DNA of 20,262 nt from CAYNYI01 sp964401455 (GCA_964401455.1 CAYNYI010000054.1:1-20262), one strand, 5' to 3'; counted from the first letter of the stretch, positions 1 through 8,150 are shown. The notes: a model not told the origin generated them from the letters alone. Numbers and translations are program-made.

Positions 1-1
1 C

Positions 2-292
2 GGTGAAATCGCCTATCTTTCTATTTTTGTTTCCCACAAGTTCGTGGGCCCCCTGTTCCGATTCGCAAAATTCTCAGACTCTATAAATTCCGGAAATCTC
101 AGAGATATAATTTACCTTCGTAAAGGCGATGAGTTGAAAGAGCTCTCTACTAAATTCAATACAATGACCAATACGCTTACCGATAAAATCAGCGAGCTAA
201 AACAGGAAGTCGATCGGCTTGAATCCTCCGGGACCGACGTTTCAGCTCTTAAAGAAAAACTGGATTTTTTTAAAACGGAAAATCAGGAGTGA
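2..292 (+). CDS. HAMP-domain membrane protein, C-terminal part (5' truncated)
   Basis: The frame is open from the first bases of the window to the TGA at 290-292, so the gene begins upstream; the GTG at 44 is an internal valine, not a start. The visible 96 residues run from the end of a hydrophobic segment (YLSIFV) into a typical HAMP linker: SHKFVGPLFRF, then GNL and LRKGDELKELSTKFN, followed by a short coiled coil (TDKISELKQEVDRLE). HAMP linkers pass conformational change from a membrane or periplasmic part to a cytoplasmic output. Here the protein ends about 30 residues after the HAMP, with no kinase, methyl-accepting or cyclase domain. That fits the small two-TM HAMP-only proteins seen in deltaproteobacteria and relatives. 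It faces the next gene tail to tail. Ligand and partner cannot be read from the sequence. Confidence 0.75.
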   Translation, partial: GEIAYLSIFVSHKFVGPLFRFAKFSDSINSGNLRDIIYLRKGDELKELSTKFNTMTNTLTDKISELKQEVDRLESSGTDVSALKEKLDFFKTENQE

Positions 293-749
293 CTTCTTTC
301 AGACTTTAAAGTTTGAATCAAATAAATCTTCTTTGTTATTATCTCCATCGCCACGTATCTTATTTAGGCGTAGCAATCTTGTTCGTTTTCTCTCATCACA
401 TTAAATCAAAAGAATCCAAAGCGTGTCGCAGCGCTGTTTTACCGATTTGGTCGTGACCAGAATTCTTTCGAGAACACACGTAGGTCACCCTTAAGATTTT
501 CTTTGATCTTATCGTAGTATATTCGGTGCTCTTCAAATATTGTTTGCGGTGTGTCGTGGTATACAGACCTGGCTGGTACAACTTTCTCGAATTTCCTTTT
601 GTCTTGTGAATGCAAGATGCATAACGTCGCGATTAGAGGCTGAAGAAAGCATCTAGTGCAATTATTTCCAATGCAAGTTCCGAATCAACAACCAATGGTA
701 ATCGGGTGCGTTTGATGCCGTTCTGTTTTTGTTTAGACGATTTGCGCGG
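293..749. other. 457-bp interval without an intact gene
   Basis: This gap lies between the convergent ends of the HAMP gene and the reductase gene. By eye its composition differs from the rest of the window: it lacks the frequent CCGG/TTCC-type words. No tRNA-like fold, clear intrinsic terminator or repeat array is visible. A short palindrome, ACTTTAAAGT, lies just after the HAMP stop but has no following T-run. On the minus strand it holds protein-like fragments in more than one frame, listed separately as a possible gene remnant. Confidence 0.5.
439..720 (-). pseudogene. Possible frame-broken remnant of an unidentified gene
   Basis: Reading the minus strand, 600-439 encodes 53 codons ending in TAA with strongly protein-like content: KVVPARSVYHD, TIFEEHRIYYDKIKENL, then GDLRVFSKEFWSRPNR. 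Further upstream, in the frame of the reductase gene beyond its stop, 636-749 reads 38 codons including TRLPLVVDSELALEIIALDA, then stops. A third frame between them gives NRDVMHLAFTRQKEIRE. Joined through two frame changes these make one plausible C-terminal protein region with no start codon. I do not recognise the family. It may be a decayed accessory or transposon gene; chance open frames are the main alternative, since the run is short. Confidence 0.3.
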
Positions 750-1289
750 TTAAACCTCAGTTTTCATCTTATACCGTAACTGGACCAGCCCTGAATCAAA
801 AGTCCTCGTCGATAGAAGTTCGAGCTTCTGTTCAGGTCTTTCATCCTCAAAAAGTCTTGTGCCGTTTCCGACAAGAACAGGTATGAAAGAAATTATTATC
901 TCATCAAGGGATTTCCCGGCCAGGAGCTGATTCACAATCTCCGCGCCACCGACACAAAATATATTTTTCCCATCCTGTTCCTTAAGTTTACGCACCAGCT
1001 CCTTCAAATCCCCGCCAAAGAAGGTAAGATTGTCCTTCTCCGGCTGCTCATGGCTTGTTATTATGTATGTTCTCTCTTTTTTATGAGGGAATTCATATCC
1101 CTGCTCCAAAACCCAGTCATATGTTCTGCGGCCGGCAATAACGGTATCAACAGTTCTGATAAACTCATTATATCCATAATCCTCTCCTTCTTTTCTCACC
1201 ATGTTCAAAAAACCGAGGTCGTCGCCAGGTTTTGCTATGTATCCGTCAAGCGAACAAGAAATGTATAATATCGCTTTTCTGTCTGTCAT
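750..1289 (-). CDS. Dihydrofolate reductase-fold protein (RibD C-terminal family)
   Basis: The 179-residue protein is a full-length member of the RibD C-terminal / DHFR-like family (YwjB/YyaP type). Visible marks are SLDGYIA near residues 13-19, the nucleotide-loop signature IAGRRTYD around 51-58, VGGAEI at 113-118 and the closing PVLVGNGTRLF near 137-147. Proteins of this family bind NADPH and are often annotated as dihydrofolate reductases, but few have been tested and the true substrate is unknown. The ATG is preceded by GGAGG with a 6-base spacer, so the start is well supported. It is separated from rsmA by 142 bp and is probably its own transcription unit. Family is sure; reaction is not. 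Confidence 0.88.
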   Translation of the reverse strand: MTDRKAILYISCSLDGYIAKPGDDLGFLNMVRKEGEDYGYNEFIRTVDTVIAGRRTYDWVLEQGYEFPHKKERTYIITSHEQPEKDNLTFFGGDLKELVRKLKEQDGKNIFCVGGAEIVNQLLAGKSLDEIIISFIPVLVGNGTRLFEDERPEQKLELLSTRTFDSGLVQLRYKMKTEV

Positions 1290-1431
1290 AATATGCCTCC
1301 GGAATAAACAGCGGTTTTGTAATTACTTGCAGCACAGGAGAACCATCTAGAACTAAGATAATAGATATTTACGAGCATAACTATACAAAAAAAAAAGAAG
1401 ACTATAATTACGGGATGGCCGGCTTTTCCGG
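1290..1431 (-). other. Intergenic spacer with weak hairpin and T-run
   Basis: This 142-bp gap sits between rsmA and the reductase gene. On the minus strand an imperfect inverted repeat (1416-1434, four GC pairs plus flanking pairs, loop AAAAG) overlaps the rsmA stop codon. A run of ten T follows, but about 20 bases later (plus-strand A-run 1387-1396). A canonical intrinsic terminator has the T-run directly after the stem, so termination of the long operon here is only possible. Any promoter for the reductase gene should lie in the AT-rich part around 1340-1390, but I see no convincing boxes. Confidence 0.3.
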
Positions 1432-2220
1432 TCATAAATCAGAAAAAATATCCCGAAAGGTAGTCGGGCTGATATCCTCTGCCCTGGTATTATCATGAAG
1501 ACCCTGTTTTTCGAAAACACTGTGGACCCGGTCCCCATAAACAGCCGCCAGAACTTTTACCGCTTTTTTCCGCCTCTGGCTGAACGCGGCCGAAATAAAT
1601 TCCCGGTAAGCATCGGTATTCACATAATCGATATTCGTGTTTTTCTTGAAATCAACTTCAATAAAAACAGAATCTACTTTGGGAGGCGGCAAAAAACTCC
1701 CCTTTTTTACTTTTTTCAAAATGCGGACATCGGCAAAAGATTTTATAAAAGCTGTAATGAACCCGTAAGCGCGGGAACCGGCCGACGCGGCAAGTCGCTC
1801 TCCAACCTCTTTCTGGACCATGAGATAGGCGCTAAAAACTTTTTCCCTAGCGGCAGCAAGTTTTAAGAGTATGGGCCCGGTAATATTATATGGAATATTG
1901 CCTACGGCTATAAAGCGGCCATCAGAAAAGCTATTTATATCAAATTCAAGGAAGTCTTTGTTAATGACCTTAAAACCTTCGCTGCCGCCGAACTCCGTAA
2001 TAAGTAACCGTGTTAACTCCCGGTCCTTCTCGACCGCGGTCAACTTTCCGAAACGGTCCAGGAGAAACCCGGTAAGGGCGCCCCGGCCCGGACCGATTTC
2101 CAGGACCGGAAAATCTTCCGGATTTTTTATCAAACCGCAAAGGCTTTCAAGTATTCCCGGATCAGTCAGAAAGTGCTGACCGAATTTTTTAAGTACGGGC
2201 GGATATTCCGTTTTTTTCAA
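1432..2220 (-). CDS. rsmA: 16S rRNA (adenine1518-N6/adenine1519-N6)-dimethyltransferase
   Basis: RsmA (KsgA) uses S-adenosylmethionine to dimethylate two adjacent adenines in the 3'-terminal hairpin of 16S rRNA, a late step of small-subunit assembly. The 262-residue protein shows the N-terminal KKFGQHFL (11-18), the SAM-binding LEIGPGRGALT (40-50), the catalytic NIPYNITGPIL (108-118), QKEVGERL (136-143) and FLPPPKVDS (176-184). Length is normal for the family. The start is a TTG one base after the TAG of the upstream protease gene (TAG-T-TTG). No good Shine-Dalgarno is visible, so translation probably depends on ribosomes terminating on the protease gene. An in-frame stop eight codons upstream, with no ATG or GTG between, rules out a longer form. 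It is the last gene of the minus-strand block. Confidence 0.96.
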   Translation of the reverse strand: MKKTEYPPVLKKFGQHFLTDPGILESLCGLIKNPEDFPVLEIGPGRGALTGFLLDRFGKLTAVEKDRELTRLLITEFGGSEGFKVINKDFLEFDINSFSDGRFIAVGNIPYNITGPILLKLAAAREKVFSAYLMVQKEVGERLAASAGSRAYGFITAFIKSFADVRILKKVKKGSFLPPPKVDSVFIEVDFKKNTNIDYVNTDAYREFISAAFSQRRKKAVKVLAAVYGDRVHSVFEKQGLHDNTRAEDISPTTFRDIFSDL

Positions 2221-2221
2221 A

Positions 2222-3982
2222 CTATTTTTTGTCCGGAGAAACTATTGAGTTATAGCGTTCGGTGTTATGCAATATACTGACCGCTTCCTTGACATAGCTG
2301 TCCCTTGGAAGAGAGAGTACATATCTCATATCCGCGCCGAATGTGCTCACCATAATCTCCCGCTTGATCGCGAACTTTATATAGTCTACGCTCTGATCGA
2401 AGGCATGTTCCTTCTCTTTCTCAAAATGATTGTCAATCTTCTCTATCAGGGCCATAATCTGTTCCTGATTTTCGGTTTTTGTAAGCAGGGAGTCTTCTTC
2501 GGCCAACCCCTTATTGACTTTAATCTCATTAATAAGAGTTTCCTGAAGATCATCCAGACTCTTCTCTGCGACCATTTCATAACTAAAATTCGTCTCTTTT
2601 AGAAAATCCCGAAACTTCTTCAGGATCTCATCAGTGACCTCAAATTCCTTTGTTATCTCCCTGCCCCCTGCTTTTAATGATGCTATATACTTAATGGCGA
2701 AGCGGAAAAAGAAAGATTTTCTTTCCATGGCAGCCTCGATACCTTTGAGAAAATCGGGTTTAATATCTATGTCGGGAGTAATCCCTCCGTCGCCAAAGAC
2801 AGTTCTGCCGCCCTCAGTCCTGAACTTGAGAGAATCCGGGATACTTTCCGTAGAATCCGCGTCAACCGCACCGGCACTATCGTCTTCGGGGTTTTCTTCA
2901 TCCTCGTCAAGAGGGTGACCTGCCTGATTTTCCGGTTTATTAATACACCTCCCGCTTGGAGTGTAATAATAGGCGGTGGTTATCTTTATGGCTTTTTTGT
3001 TTTCAAGGTTCTCAAAAGTCTGAACAGATCCTTTACCATATGAAGTCCGACCAAGAATAACTCCCCGATCATAATCCTGTATGGCTCCTGCCACAATTTC
3101 GGATGCCGAAGCCGATCCGTAGTTTAAAAGAACAACAACCGGAAAACCTTCGGGAACAATCGCAGGCCCTTTAGAATAATGGTCAACATTACTCTGCTTG
3201 ATTCTTCCCCGTGTATATACAATAAGCTTCTCTTCTTCAAGAAAAAGGTCCGAAATCTCAACCGCCTTTGTTAAAAGGCCTCCGGGGTTGTTGCGAAGAT
3301 CAAGTATAATGCCTTTCGCGCCCGCTTCCATCAGCTCATTAACGGCCTGACGGACTTCATTTGTTGACTCATCAGAAAACTGTACGAGTTTGATAAAACC
3401 GACATCCTTTTCAATCATCCCGCTGTAATCGACAGGATGAACTTCAACAAGTTCTCTCTCGATTGTGTACTCAAGAGGTTTTTTCTCTCCTTCACGGTCT
3501 ATTGTGATATCCACCTCGGTACCTACTTTTCCGCGAAGCTTGTTAACAGCCTCGTTTATTGTGATTCCTTTGGTAGGCTTTCCGTTAATTTCAATAATTT
3601 TGTCCCCCGCCAGTATGCCCATTCTATACGCCGGGGTTCCGGGTAAAGGAGTTATAATGGTAAGAGCTTTTTCCCTTATTCCGATTTGTATTCCAAGTCC
3701 TCCGAATTTCCCTTTGGTACTTTCCATGAAACGGCTGAAATCCTTAGGGGAAAAATAGCTCGTATGAGGATCAAGGACTTCTTTCATGCCCTCAACGGCG
3801 GCTTCAACGAGTTCGTCTGTATCAACATCTATTACATATTTCTGTTTTACGCTCACCGCAATTTTTTGCAGAACCACAAGGTTCTCATGGAAATTTGAAA
3901 GTGTACCGGCCGCTATACAGAAGACTGCCAGAAAAGCTATAATTACAGCAGTCATTTTTAAAGGTGAACTTTTCTTTCTCAT
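2222..3982 (-). CDS. S41-family carboxy-terminal processing protease
   Basis: This is a periplasmic Ser/Lys protease of the CtpA/Prc family, which trims or degrades envelope proteins from their C-termini. I start it at the ATG of MRKKSSPLK (586 residues), which has CGGAG five bases upstream; the earlier in-frame ATG at 3997 has no such signal. Order: signal anchor (about 10-30), N-terminal helical part with LDPHTSYFS, PDZ domain (about 90-180, GGLGIQIG...GDKIIEINGKP), then the catalytic core with GIILDLRNNPGG, the nucleophile motif NYGSASASE (catalytic Ser about 292) and GKGSVQTF (general-base Lys about 317). A strongly acidic insert (about 359-368) sits between the core and GGITPDI. A long helical tail of roughly 170 residues follows. 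The start overlaps the end of tmk slightly. Substrates are unknown; envelope proteins from the same operon are natural candidates. Confidence 0.93.
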   Translation of the reverse strand: MRKKSSPLKMTAVIIAFLAVFCIAAGTLSNFHENLVVLQKIAVSVKQKYVIDVDTDELVEAAVEGMKEVLDPHTSYFSPKDFSRFMESTKGKFGGLGIQIGIREKALTIITPLPGTPAYRMGILAGDKIIEINGKPTKGITINEAVNKLRGKVGTEVDITIDREGEKKPLEYTIERELVEVHPVDYSGMIEKDVGFIKLVQFSDESTNEVRQAVNELMEAGAKGIILDLRNNPGGLLTKAVEISDLFLEEEKLIVYTRGRIKQSNVDHYSKGPAIVPEGFPVVVLLNYGSASASEIVAGAIQDYDRGVILGRTSYGKGSVQTFENLENKKAIKITTAYYYTPSGRCINKPENQAGHPLDEDEENPEDDSAGAVDADSTESIPDSLKFRTEGGRTVFGDGGITPDIDIKPDFLKGIEAAMERKSFFFRFAIKYIASLKAGGREITKEFEVTDEILKKFRDFLKETNFSYEMVAEKSLDDLQETLINEIKVNKGLAEEDSLLTKTENQEQIMALIEKIDNHFEKEKEHAFDQSVDYIKFAIKREIMVSTFGADMRYVLSLPRDSYVKEAVSILHNTERYNSIVSPDKK

Positions 3983-3983
3983 T

Positions 3984-4631
3984 TTAGCTCCGTTCATTTA
4001 TTTTTTCAAGAATCTTTTTATTAATCTTTTTTGCGATGGATTCCGGATCGCGCGAACCGTCAAAAACAGTTACCCTTTTTTTATCTGAAGAGGCTATCTC
4101 AAGATATCCCTGTCTTATCCTCTCAAAAAACATCCCGGGTTCCCTTTCTATGCGGTCTGGTCTTTTTCCGGCGGCAGCCATTCTTTTCCGGGAAACTTCT
4201 GATTCAATATCAAGAATAAAAGTTATATCCGGCATAACTCCTCCGCACGAGAAACCGTTAAGTATCTCTATTTGCTTTTTATCCAATCCTCTGCCGTATC
4301 CCTGATAAGCAATAGTCGCGTCAGAGAATCTGTCTGATATAACAGTTATCCCCTGTTCTACAAGAGGTAAAATCTTCTCTCTCACATGCTGAGCACGGGC
4401 GGCGAAATATAAAAGGAGTTCCGTTTCAGGAAAAACACCCTGGTTTCCCGGATCAAGAATAAGCTCTCGTATTTTTTCAGCATATAAAGTACCGCCAGGT
4501 TCCCGGGTTATTTCATGAGAGAAACCGTGTTCCTCAAGAAACATGGAAAGACTTCTTACCTGCGTTGTCTTCCCGCAGCCGTCTATCCCCTCGAATGAGA
4601 TAAACAATCCCTTATCCGGAGTTTTCAACAT
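3984..4631 (-). CDS. tmk: Thymidylate kinase
   Basis: Thymidylate kinase phosphorylates dTMP to dTDP with ATP, an essential step toward dTTP in the cytoplasm. The 215-residue protein has the P-loop FEGIDGCGKTTQ (13-24), the TREPGGT motif (42-48), the DRF motif with SDATIAYQGYGRG (100-115) and a LID region with KRPDRIE. The P-loop ends GCGKTT and the LID region carries basic residues, as in several bacterial enzymes. The length is typical. ATG follows the secA stop by six bases, with the purine-rich secA end (GGGGGA) serving as ribosome-binding site, so the two are translationally close. Its 3' end overlaps the S41 protease ribosome-binding site. Confidence 0.96.
   Translation of the reverse strand: MLKTPDKGLFISFEGIDGCGKTTQVRSLSMFLEEHGFSHEITREPGGTLYAEKIRELILDPGNQGVFPETELLLYFAARAQHVREKILPLVEQGITVISDRFSDATIAYQGYGRGLDKKQIEILNGFSCGGVMPDITFILDIESEVSRKRMAAAGKRPDRIEREPGMFFERIRQGYLEIASSDKKRVTVFDGSRDPESIAKKINKKILEKINERS
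3988..3991 (-). promoter_or_regulatory. Shine-Dalgarno deciding the start of the S41 protease
   Basis: Minus-strand CGGAG lies at 3992-3988, with a five-base spacer before the ATG at 3982-3980. The site is inside the last codons of tmk. It favours this ATG over the one 15 bases upstream, which has only an A-rich leader. Confidence 0.65.
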
Positions 4632-4637
4632 CTAATA

Positions 4638-7325
4638 TCATCCCCCGCAGCATTTTTTATATTTACGTCCGCTTCCGCATGGACATGGATCGTTTCTGCC
4701 TACTTTGGAGGTATCTCTCCGAAACGTCTCCGGTTTTCCGGAATCTCCAGGCAGCGGCCTGTTGCCCCTGCGCTTATCCGCAGCCTGACCGGCTGAAGTA
4801 AAAGTACTGAAAGAATCATGACTCTCGCTTGCGTTTCCACTGTCAAAGACTTTGCTGCGTGGTCTGGAATCCTCCATAACCTCAGCCTTGAGAACAAATT
4901 CGGCTGACTCCGTATCAATATTATCAAGCATCTCCTCAAAAAGCTGAAAGCCCTCATTCTTGTACTCTATAAGAGGATCCTTCTGGCCATATGCCCGAAG
5001 GTTAATTCCGCTTTTAAGAGAATCCATCATGTAAAGGTGCTGCTTCCACTTGCTGTCTATAATATTAAGTAGAACGATCCTTTCTATATTACGCATCATT
5101 TCCGGACCGATTCGCTTTTCTTTCTCTTTGTATTTAGAGAGTGCCCCCTCGATTACCGCATCAATCATTCCACCCTGTTTTTTTTCGGTAACCTCTTCAG
5201 GAGTAAACCGTATAAAGAGTCCGAAAGACCTCTCAAGGTCTTTATAAAGCGGCTCCAGGTTCCAATCCTCCGGATAAGCTGAAATATCGGTGTTGGCCAG
5301 AACTTTGATTTCAGCCGCACGCTTGATTCTTTCGGTAACATCTTCTTTAAAATCTTCTCCGTCAAGAAGCTGGCGTCTTATTCCGTAGATAGTATTCCTC
5401 TGCTGATTCAATACCGAATCATATTCTAGAAGATGCTTTCTTATTTCAAAGTTATGCCCTTCTACCTTTTTCTGCGCGTTTTCTATAGACCTGCTGACCA
5501 GACTATGGGTTATAACCTCGCCTTCCTGGGCGCCAAGCTTATCCATCATGAACGCAATCCGCTCCGACCCGAAGATTCTCATAAGATCATCCTCAAGCGA
5601 AAGATAAAAAACGGACTTACCGGGATCACCCTGCCTTCCTGAGCGGCCCCTGAGCTGATTATCTATTCTTCGGCTCTCATGTCTTTCACTTCCTATAATA
5701 TGAAGACCGCCCGCATCTAGTACTTCTTTTTTCTCGGCCGTGCATCTTTCCTTCATTTCCTGAAGAAGCGCGGTATAATCCTCAGGCTTTCCTTCAGGTT
5801 TAATTCTACCCTCGGCAAGAAGCTCCGGATTACCTCCGAGAACAATGTCTGTTCCGCGACCCGCCATATTCGTAGCGATTGTCACCGCGCCCTTTCTTCC
5901 GGCCTGAGCAATAATATCAGCTTCCCTGTCATGATGTTTGGCGTTTAACACATTGTGCTTTACACCTTTTCTTGAGAGCATGCGGCTTAAAAGCTCATTC
6001 TTTTCTATAGAAATAGTTCCAACCAGAATCGGAGCCCCGGTTTCGTTGATTTCCTTAATGTTTTCCGCAATCGCATTATACTTTTCTCTTTCGGTCTTGT
6101 ATATGAGATCAGGCAGATCATCCCTTACCATAGGCCTGTTTGTGGGGATAACACAAACATCAAGTCCATATATTTCGGAGAACTCCCTAGCCTCCGTATC
6201 GGCGGTACCGGTCATTCCTGAAATTTTATTGTACATCTTGAAGTAATTCTGAAATGTTACTGTCGCAAGAGTCTGGTTTTCCTTGGCTATCTGAACTTTT
6301 TCCTTAGCCTCTATAGCCTGATGAAGCCCGTCGCTGTAGCGCCGGCCCTCCATAAGACGGCCGGTGAACTCATCCACGATAAGCACCTCTCCTCCCCTCA
6401 CAACATAATCTACGTCCTTCTTATACAGGTGATGAGCTCTAAGCGCCTGGTCAATATGATGAACCCATTCCGTATGAATATCATCATAAAGGTTTTGAAT
6501 TCCGAGAAGCTTTTCACATTTGGCAACACCCTCTTCAGTAAGTGTAGCGTTTTTGCTTTTTTCATCAACCGCGAAATCCTCTTCCTTTTTAAGGGACGGG
6601 ATAATTTTATTTACTTTATGATACTTGTCTGTAGTTTCCTCCGACGGACCGGAAATAATAAGCGGCGTTCTGGCCTCATCTATGAGTATGCTGTCCACCT
6701 CATCAATTATGCAATAATTTAATTCCCGCTGAACCCACTCTTCCTTGTCTCTGGCCATATTGTCTCTCAAGAAGTCGAAACCGAATTCATTATTGGTTCC
6801 ATAAACTATGTCTCGGGAATAATTGTCCTTTCTATCAGAAATATCCGTTCCGTGAACGATCAATCCTACACTCAAACCCAGAAATTTATAGACCCGGCCC
6901 ATCCACTCACTGTCACGCTGAGCGAGATAATCATTGACGGTGACAATGTGGACACCTTTTCCGGATAATGCGTTCAAATACGCTGCCATAGTGGCCACGA
7001 GCGTTTTCCCCTCACCGGTTTTCATCTCGGCGATTTTGCCCTGATGGAGCGCAAGGGCCCCGATTATCTGGACATCGAAAGGGCGCATCCCTACAGCGCG
7101 GACGGCCGCCTCACGGGCCACCGCAAAAGCCTCCGCCAGAAGATTGTCTATATCCTCTCCTTCGGCAAGGCGCTTTTTAAAGTCCTCTGTCTTTTCAGGA
7201 AAATCCTCGTCCCCGAGTTCTTTAATTTGGCCCTCAAGAGAGTTAATTTCCTCAACGACCGGAACCATTTTTTTAATGTAACGGTCATGTCTTGTTCCGA
7301 AAATTCTTGTCAATAACTTTATCAT
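4638..7325 (-). CDS. secA: Preprotein translocase ATPase SecA
   Basis: SecA is the motor that pushes unfolded preproteins through SecYEG. The 895-residue protein is full length. Marks: Walker A MKTGEGKT (101-108), TVNDYLAQRD, GTNNEFGFDFLRDN, the DEAD-like box IIDEVDSILIDEARTPLI (206-223), MTGTADTE, NMAGRGTDIVLGG and the RGRSGRQGDPG arginine-finger motif. A disordered linker leads to the C-terminal zinc-binding SEC-C motif VGRNDPCPCGSGRKYKKCC. That zinc tail usually contacts SecB or lipids. The ATG overlaps the stop of the FliL-like gene in an ATGA arrangement, so translation is coupled. It is unusual for secA to sit directly behind a TolQ/ExbB motor cluster; the exported products upstream all need Sec. 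Confidence 0.98.
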   Translation of the reverse strand: MIKLLTRIFGTRHDRYIKKMVPVVEEINSLEGQIKELGDEDFPEKTEDFKKRLAEGEDIDNLLAEAFAVAREAAVRAVGMRPFDVQIIGALALHQGKIAEMKTGEGKTLVATMAAYLNALSGKGVHIVTVNDYLAQRDSEWMGRVYKFLGLSVGLIVHGTDISDRKDNYSRDIVYGTNNEFGFDFLRDNMARDKEEWVQRELNYCIIDEVDSILIDEARTPLIISGPSEETTDKYHKVNKIIPSLKKEEDFAVDEKSKNATLTEEGVAKCEKLLGIQNLYDDIHTEWVHHIDQALRAHHLYKKDVDYVVRGGEVLIVDEFTGRLMEGRRYSDGLHQAIEAKEKVQIAKENQTLATVTFQNYFKMYNKISGMTGTADTEAREFSEIYGLDVCVIPTNRPMVRDDLPDLIYKTEREKYNAIAENIKEINETGAPILVGTISIEKNELLSRMLSRKGVKHNVLNAKHHDREADIIAQAGRKGAVTIATNMAGRGTDIVLGGNPELLAEGRIKPEGKPEDYTALLQEMKERCTAEKKEVLDAGGLHIIGSERHESRRIDNQLRGRSGRQGDPGKSVFYLSLEDDLMRIFGSERIAFMMDKLGAQEGEVITHSLVSRSIENAQKKVEGHNFEIRKHLLEYDSVLNQQRNTIYGIRRQLLDGEDFKEDVTERIKRAAEIKVLANTDISAYPEDWNLEPLYKDLERSFGLFIRFTPEEVTEKKQGGMIDAVIEGALSKYKEKEKRIGPEMMRNIERIVLLNIIDSKWKQHLYMMDSLKSGINLRAYGQKDPLIEYKNEGFQLFEEMLDNIDTESAEFVLKAEVMEDSRPRSKVFDSGNASESHDSFSTFTSAGQAADKRRGNRPLPGDSGKPETFRRDTSKVGRNDPCPCGSGRKYKKCCGG

Positions 7326-7837
7326 AACGGACTTCTTTTAAATGTTTTAAATTCAAAATCTATTATTTTTCCCCGGGAAAGAAAAGAGTTTATTTTCTCC
7401 ATACATTCCTTCCGCAGAGACTCCCTGTCCAATTGTCTGTGTCCGCGACCGGCAACTGCCTCGCGAACAATAATCCTGATTTCCCGGGATTTTCTTTCAA
7501 TTTCTTTACCCAGATCCTCATGAAGATAAATCATTGAGAATGACAGCTCTAAACCCCGTCCGAGCACATCGCCCTTTACCGGAACGAAAAAGCTTCCGCT
7601 GTGAAAAAAATGTTCTTTACCGTAAGTGTTTTCAGAGACCTTGATAGGAGCTTCCAAGACAGGGCTGACAGCACTGTCATTCACCGGATTATCCGTAACG
7701 TCTATTGAGGTCTCGGGAACAATGACGGCGAAATCTTCAGAAGATGCCCCATGCCCCCGGAAGACTAAAAATATAATAATACCGAAAATAATTATAATCA
7801 CCGCCGAAACAATTATCAATTTATGTTTTCCGGACAT
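7322..7837 (-). CDS. FliL-like one-pass membrane protein
   Basis: I place the start at the ATG of MSGKHKLII (171 residues), 10 bases after the PilZ gene stop and with AGGG upstream; a longer in-frame ATG at 7891 would overlap the PilZ gene by over 40 bases. There is a short basic N-terminus, one very hydrophobic helix (about 7-26), a variable low-complexity linker (about 30-75) and a C-terminal domain (about 80-171). That domain ends LRKECMEKINSFLSRGKIID followed by FEFKTF. This topology and the closing pattern (helix, IN..LS.GKI, then a strand) match the FliL family, whose flagellar members ring MotAB stator units from the periplasmic side. No flagellar genes are nearby; the stator-like neighbours are ExbB/ExbD. 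Assignment is by pattern only, so a divergent FliL-like fold is likely but not proven. Confidence 0.6.
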   Translation of the reverse strand: MSGKHKLIIVSAVIIIIFGIIIFLVFRGHGASSEDFAVIVPETSIDVTDNPVNDSAVSPVLEAPIKVSENTYGKEHFFHSGSFFVPVKGDVLGRGLELSFSMIYLHEDLGKEIERKSREIRIIVREAVAGRGHRQLDRESLRKECMEKINSFLSRGKIIDFEFKTFKRSPL

Positions 7838-7847
7838 AGTTATAGCC

Positions 7848-8150
7848 CTATAAAGAGACCCTGACGGGTACTCCTTTTGAGTATGAATCACTTATTTCAA
7901 GCGTTTCTTTTTTTGCTGCATCAGTTAAATTTACAAATTGAATCCCGGTCCTGTAAAACTCTTTAGACTCTTTGCTGTAAATAACCTTGCCCTTAACAGC
8001 AGCTGATTTATCTGCACACTTCAGGGTCAGGGTAATAATAGAATCCGGAGGTACCTGTTTTTTAAAAAGAAGACATATGCCCGTAGCGCTTATATCACAA
8101 ACAGGATTCTTTCCCCCTATAAAACTCGTTCTATCCATTCTTTTCTGCAT
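7848..8150 (-). CDS. PilZ-domain-like protein
   Basis: This 100-residue soluble protein has the core signature of PilZ domains, DISATG (19-24, matching [D/N]-x-S-x-x-G). Beta-strand-rich sequence follows: GICLLF, SIITLTLKC, AAVKGKVIYSK, TGIQFVNL. PilZ domains bind cyclic di-GMP and regulate motility and envelope machines. The usual N-terminal RxxxR is degenerate: the protein begins MQKRMDR, giving only KxxxR or RxxR, so nucleotide binding is uncertain. A strong AGGAGGG lies just before the ATG, the best ribosome-binding site in this stretch, which suggests higher or independent translation. The 41-bp gap before it is one of the larger gaps in the operon. It lies between the TonB/AgmX-like and FliL-like genes, which points to a regulator of the same machine. 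Confidence 0.7.
   Translation of the reverse strand: MQKRMDRTSFIGGKNPVCDISATGICLLFKKQVPPDSIITLTLKCADKSAAVKGKVIYSKESKEFYRTGIQFVNLTDAAKKETLEISDSYSKGVPVRVSL

Noticed and set aside
1387..1434. Intrinsic terminator after rsmA
   Set aside because: The stem is imperfect (A-C mismatch on the transcribed strand) and the T-run is about 20 bases away; kept only as a note on the spacer.
1495..1866. + strand open frame of 123 codons
   Set aside because: It lies wholly inside rsmA, whose motifs are certain.
7838..7891. N-terminal extension of the FliL-like protein (start at 7891)
   Set aside because: It would overlap the PilZ gene by over 40 bases and adds residues unlike a membrane anchor; the ATG at 7837 directly precedes the TM helix.
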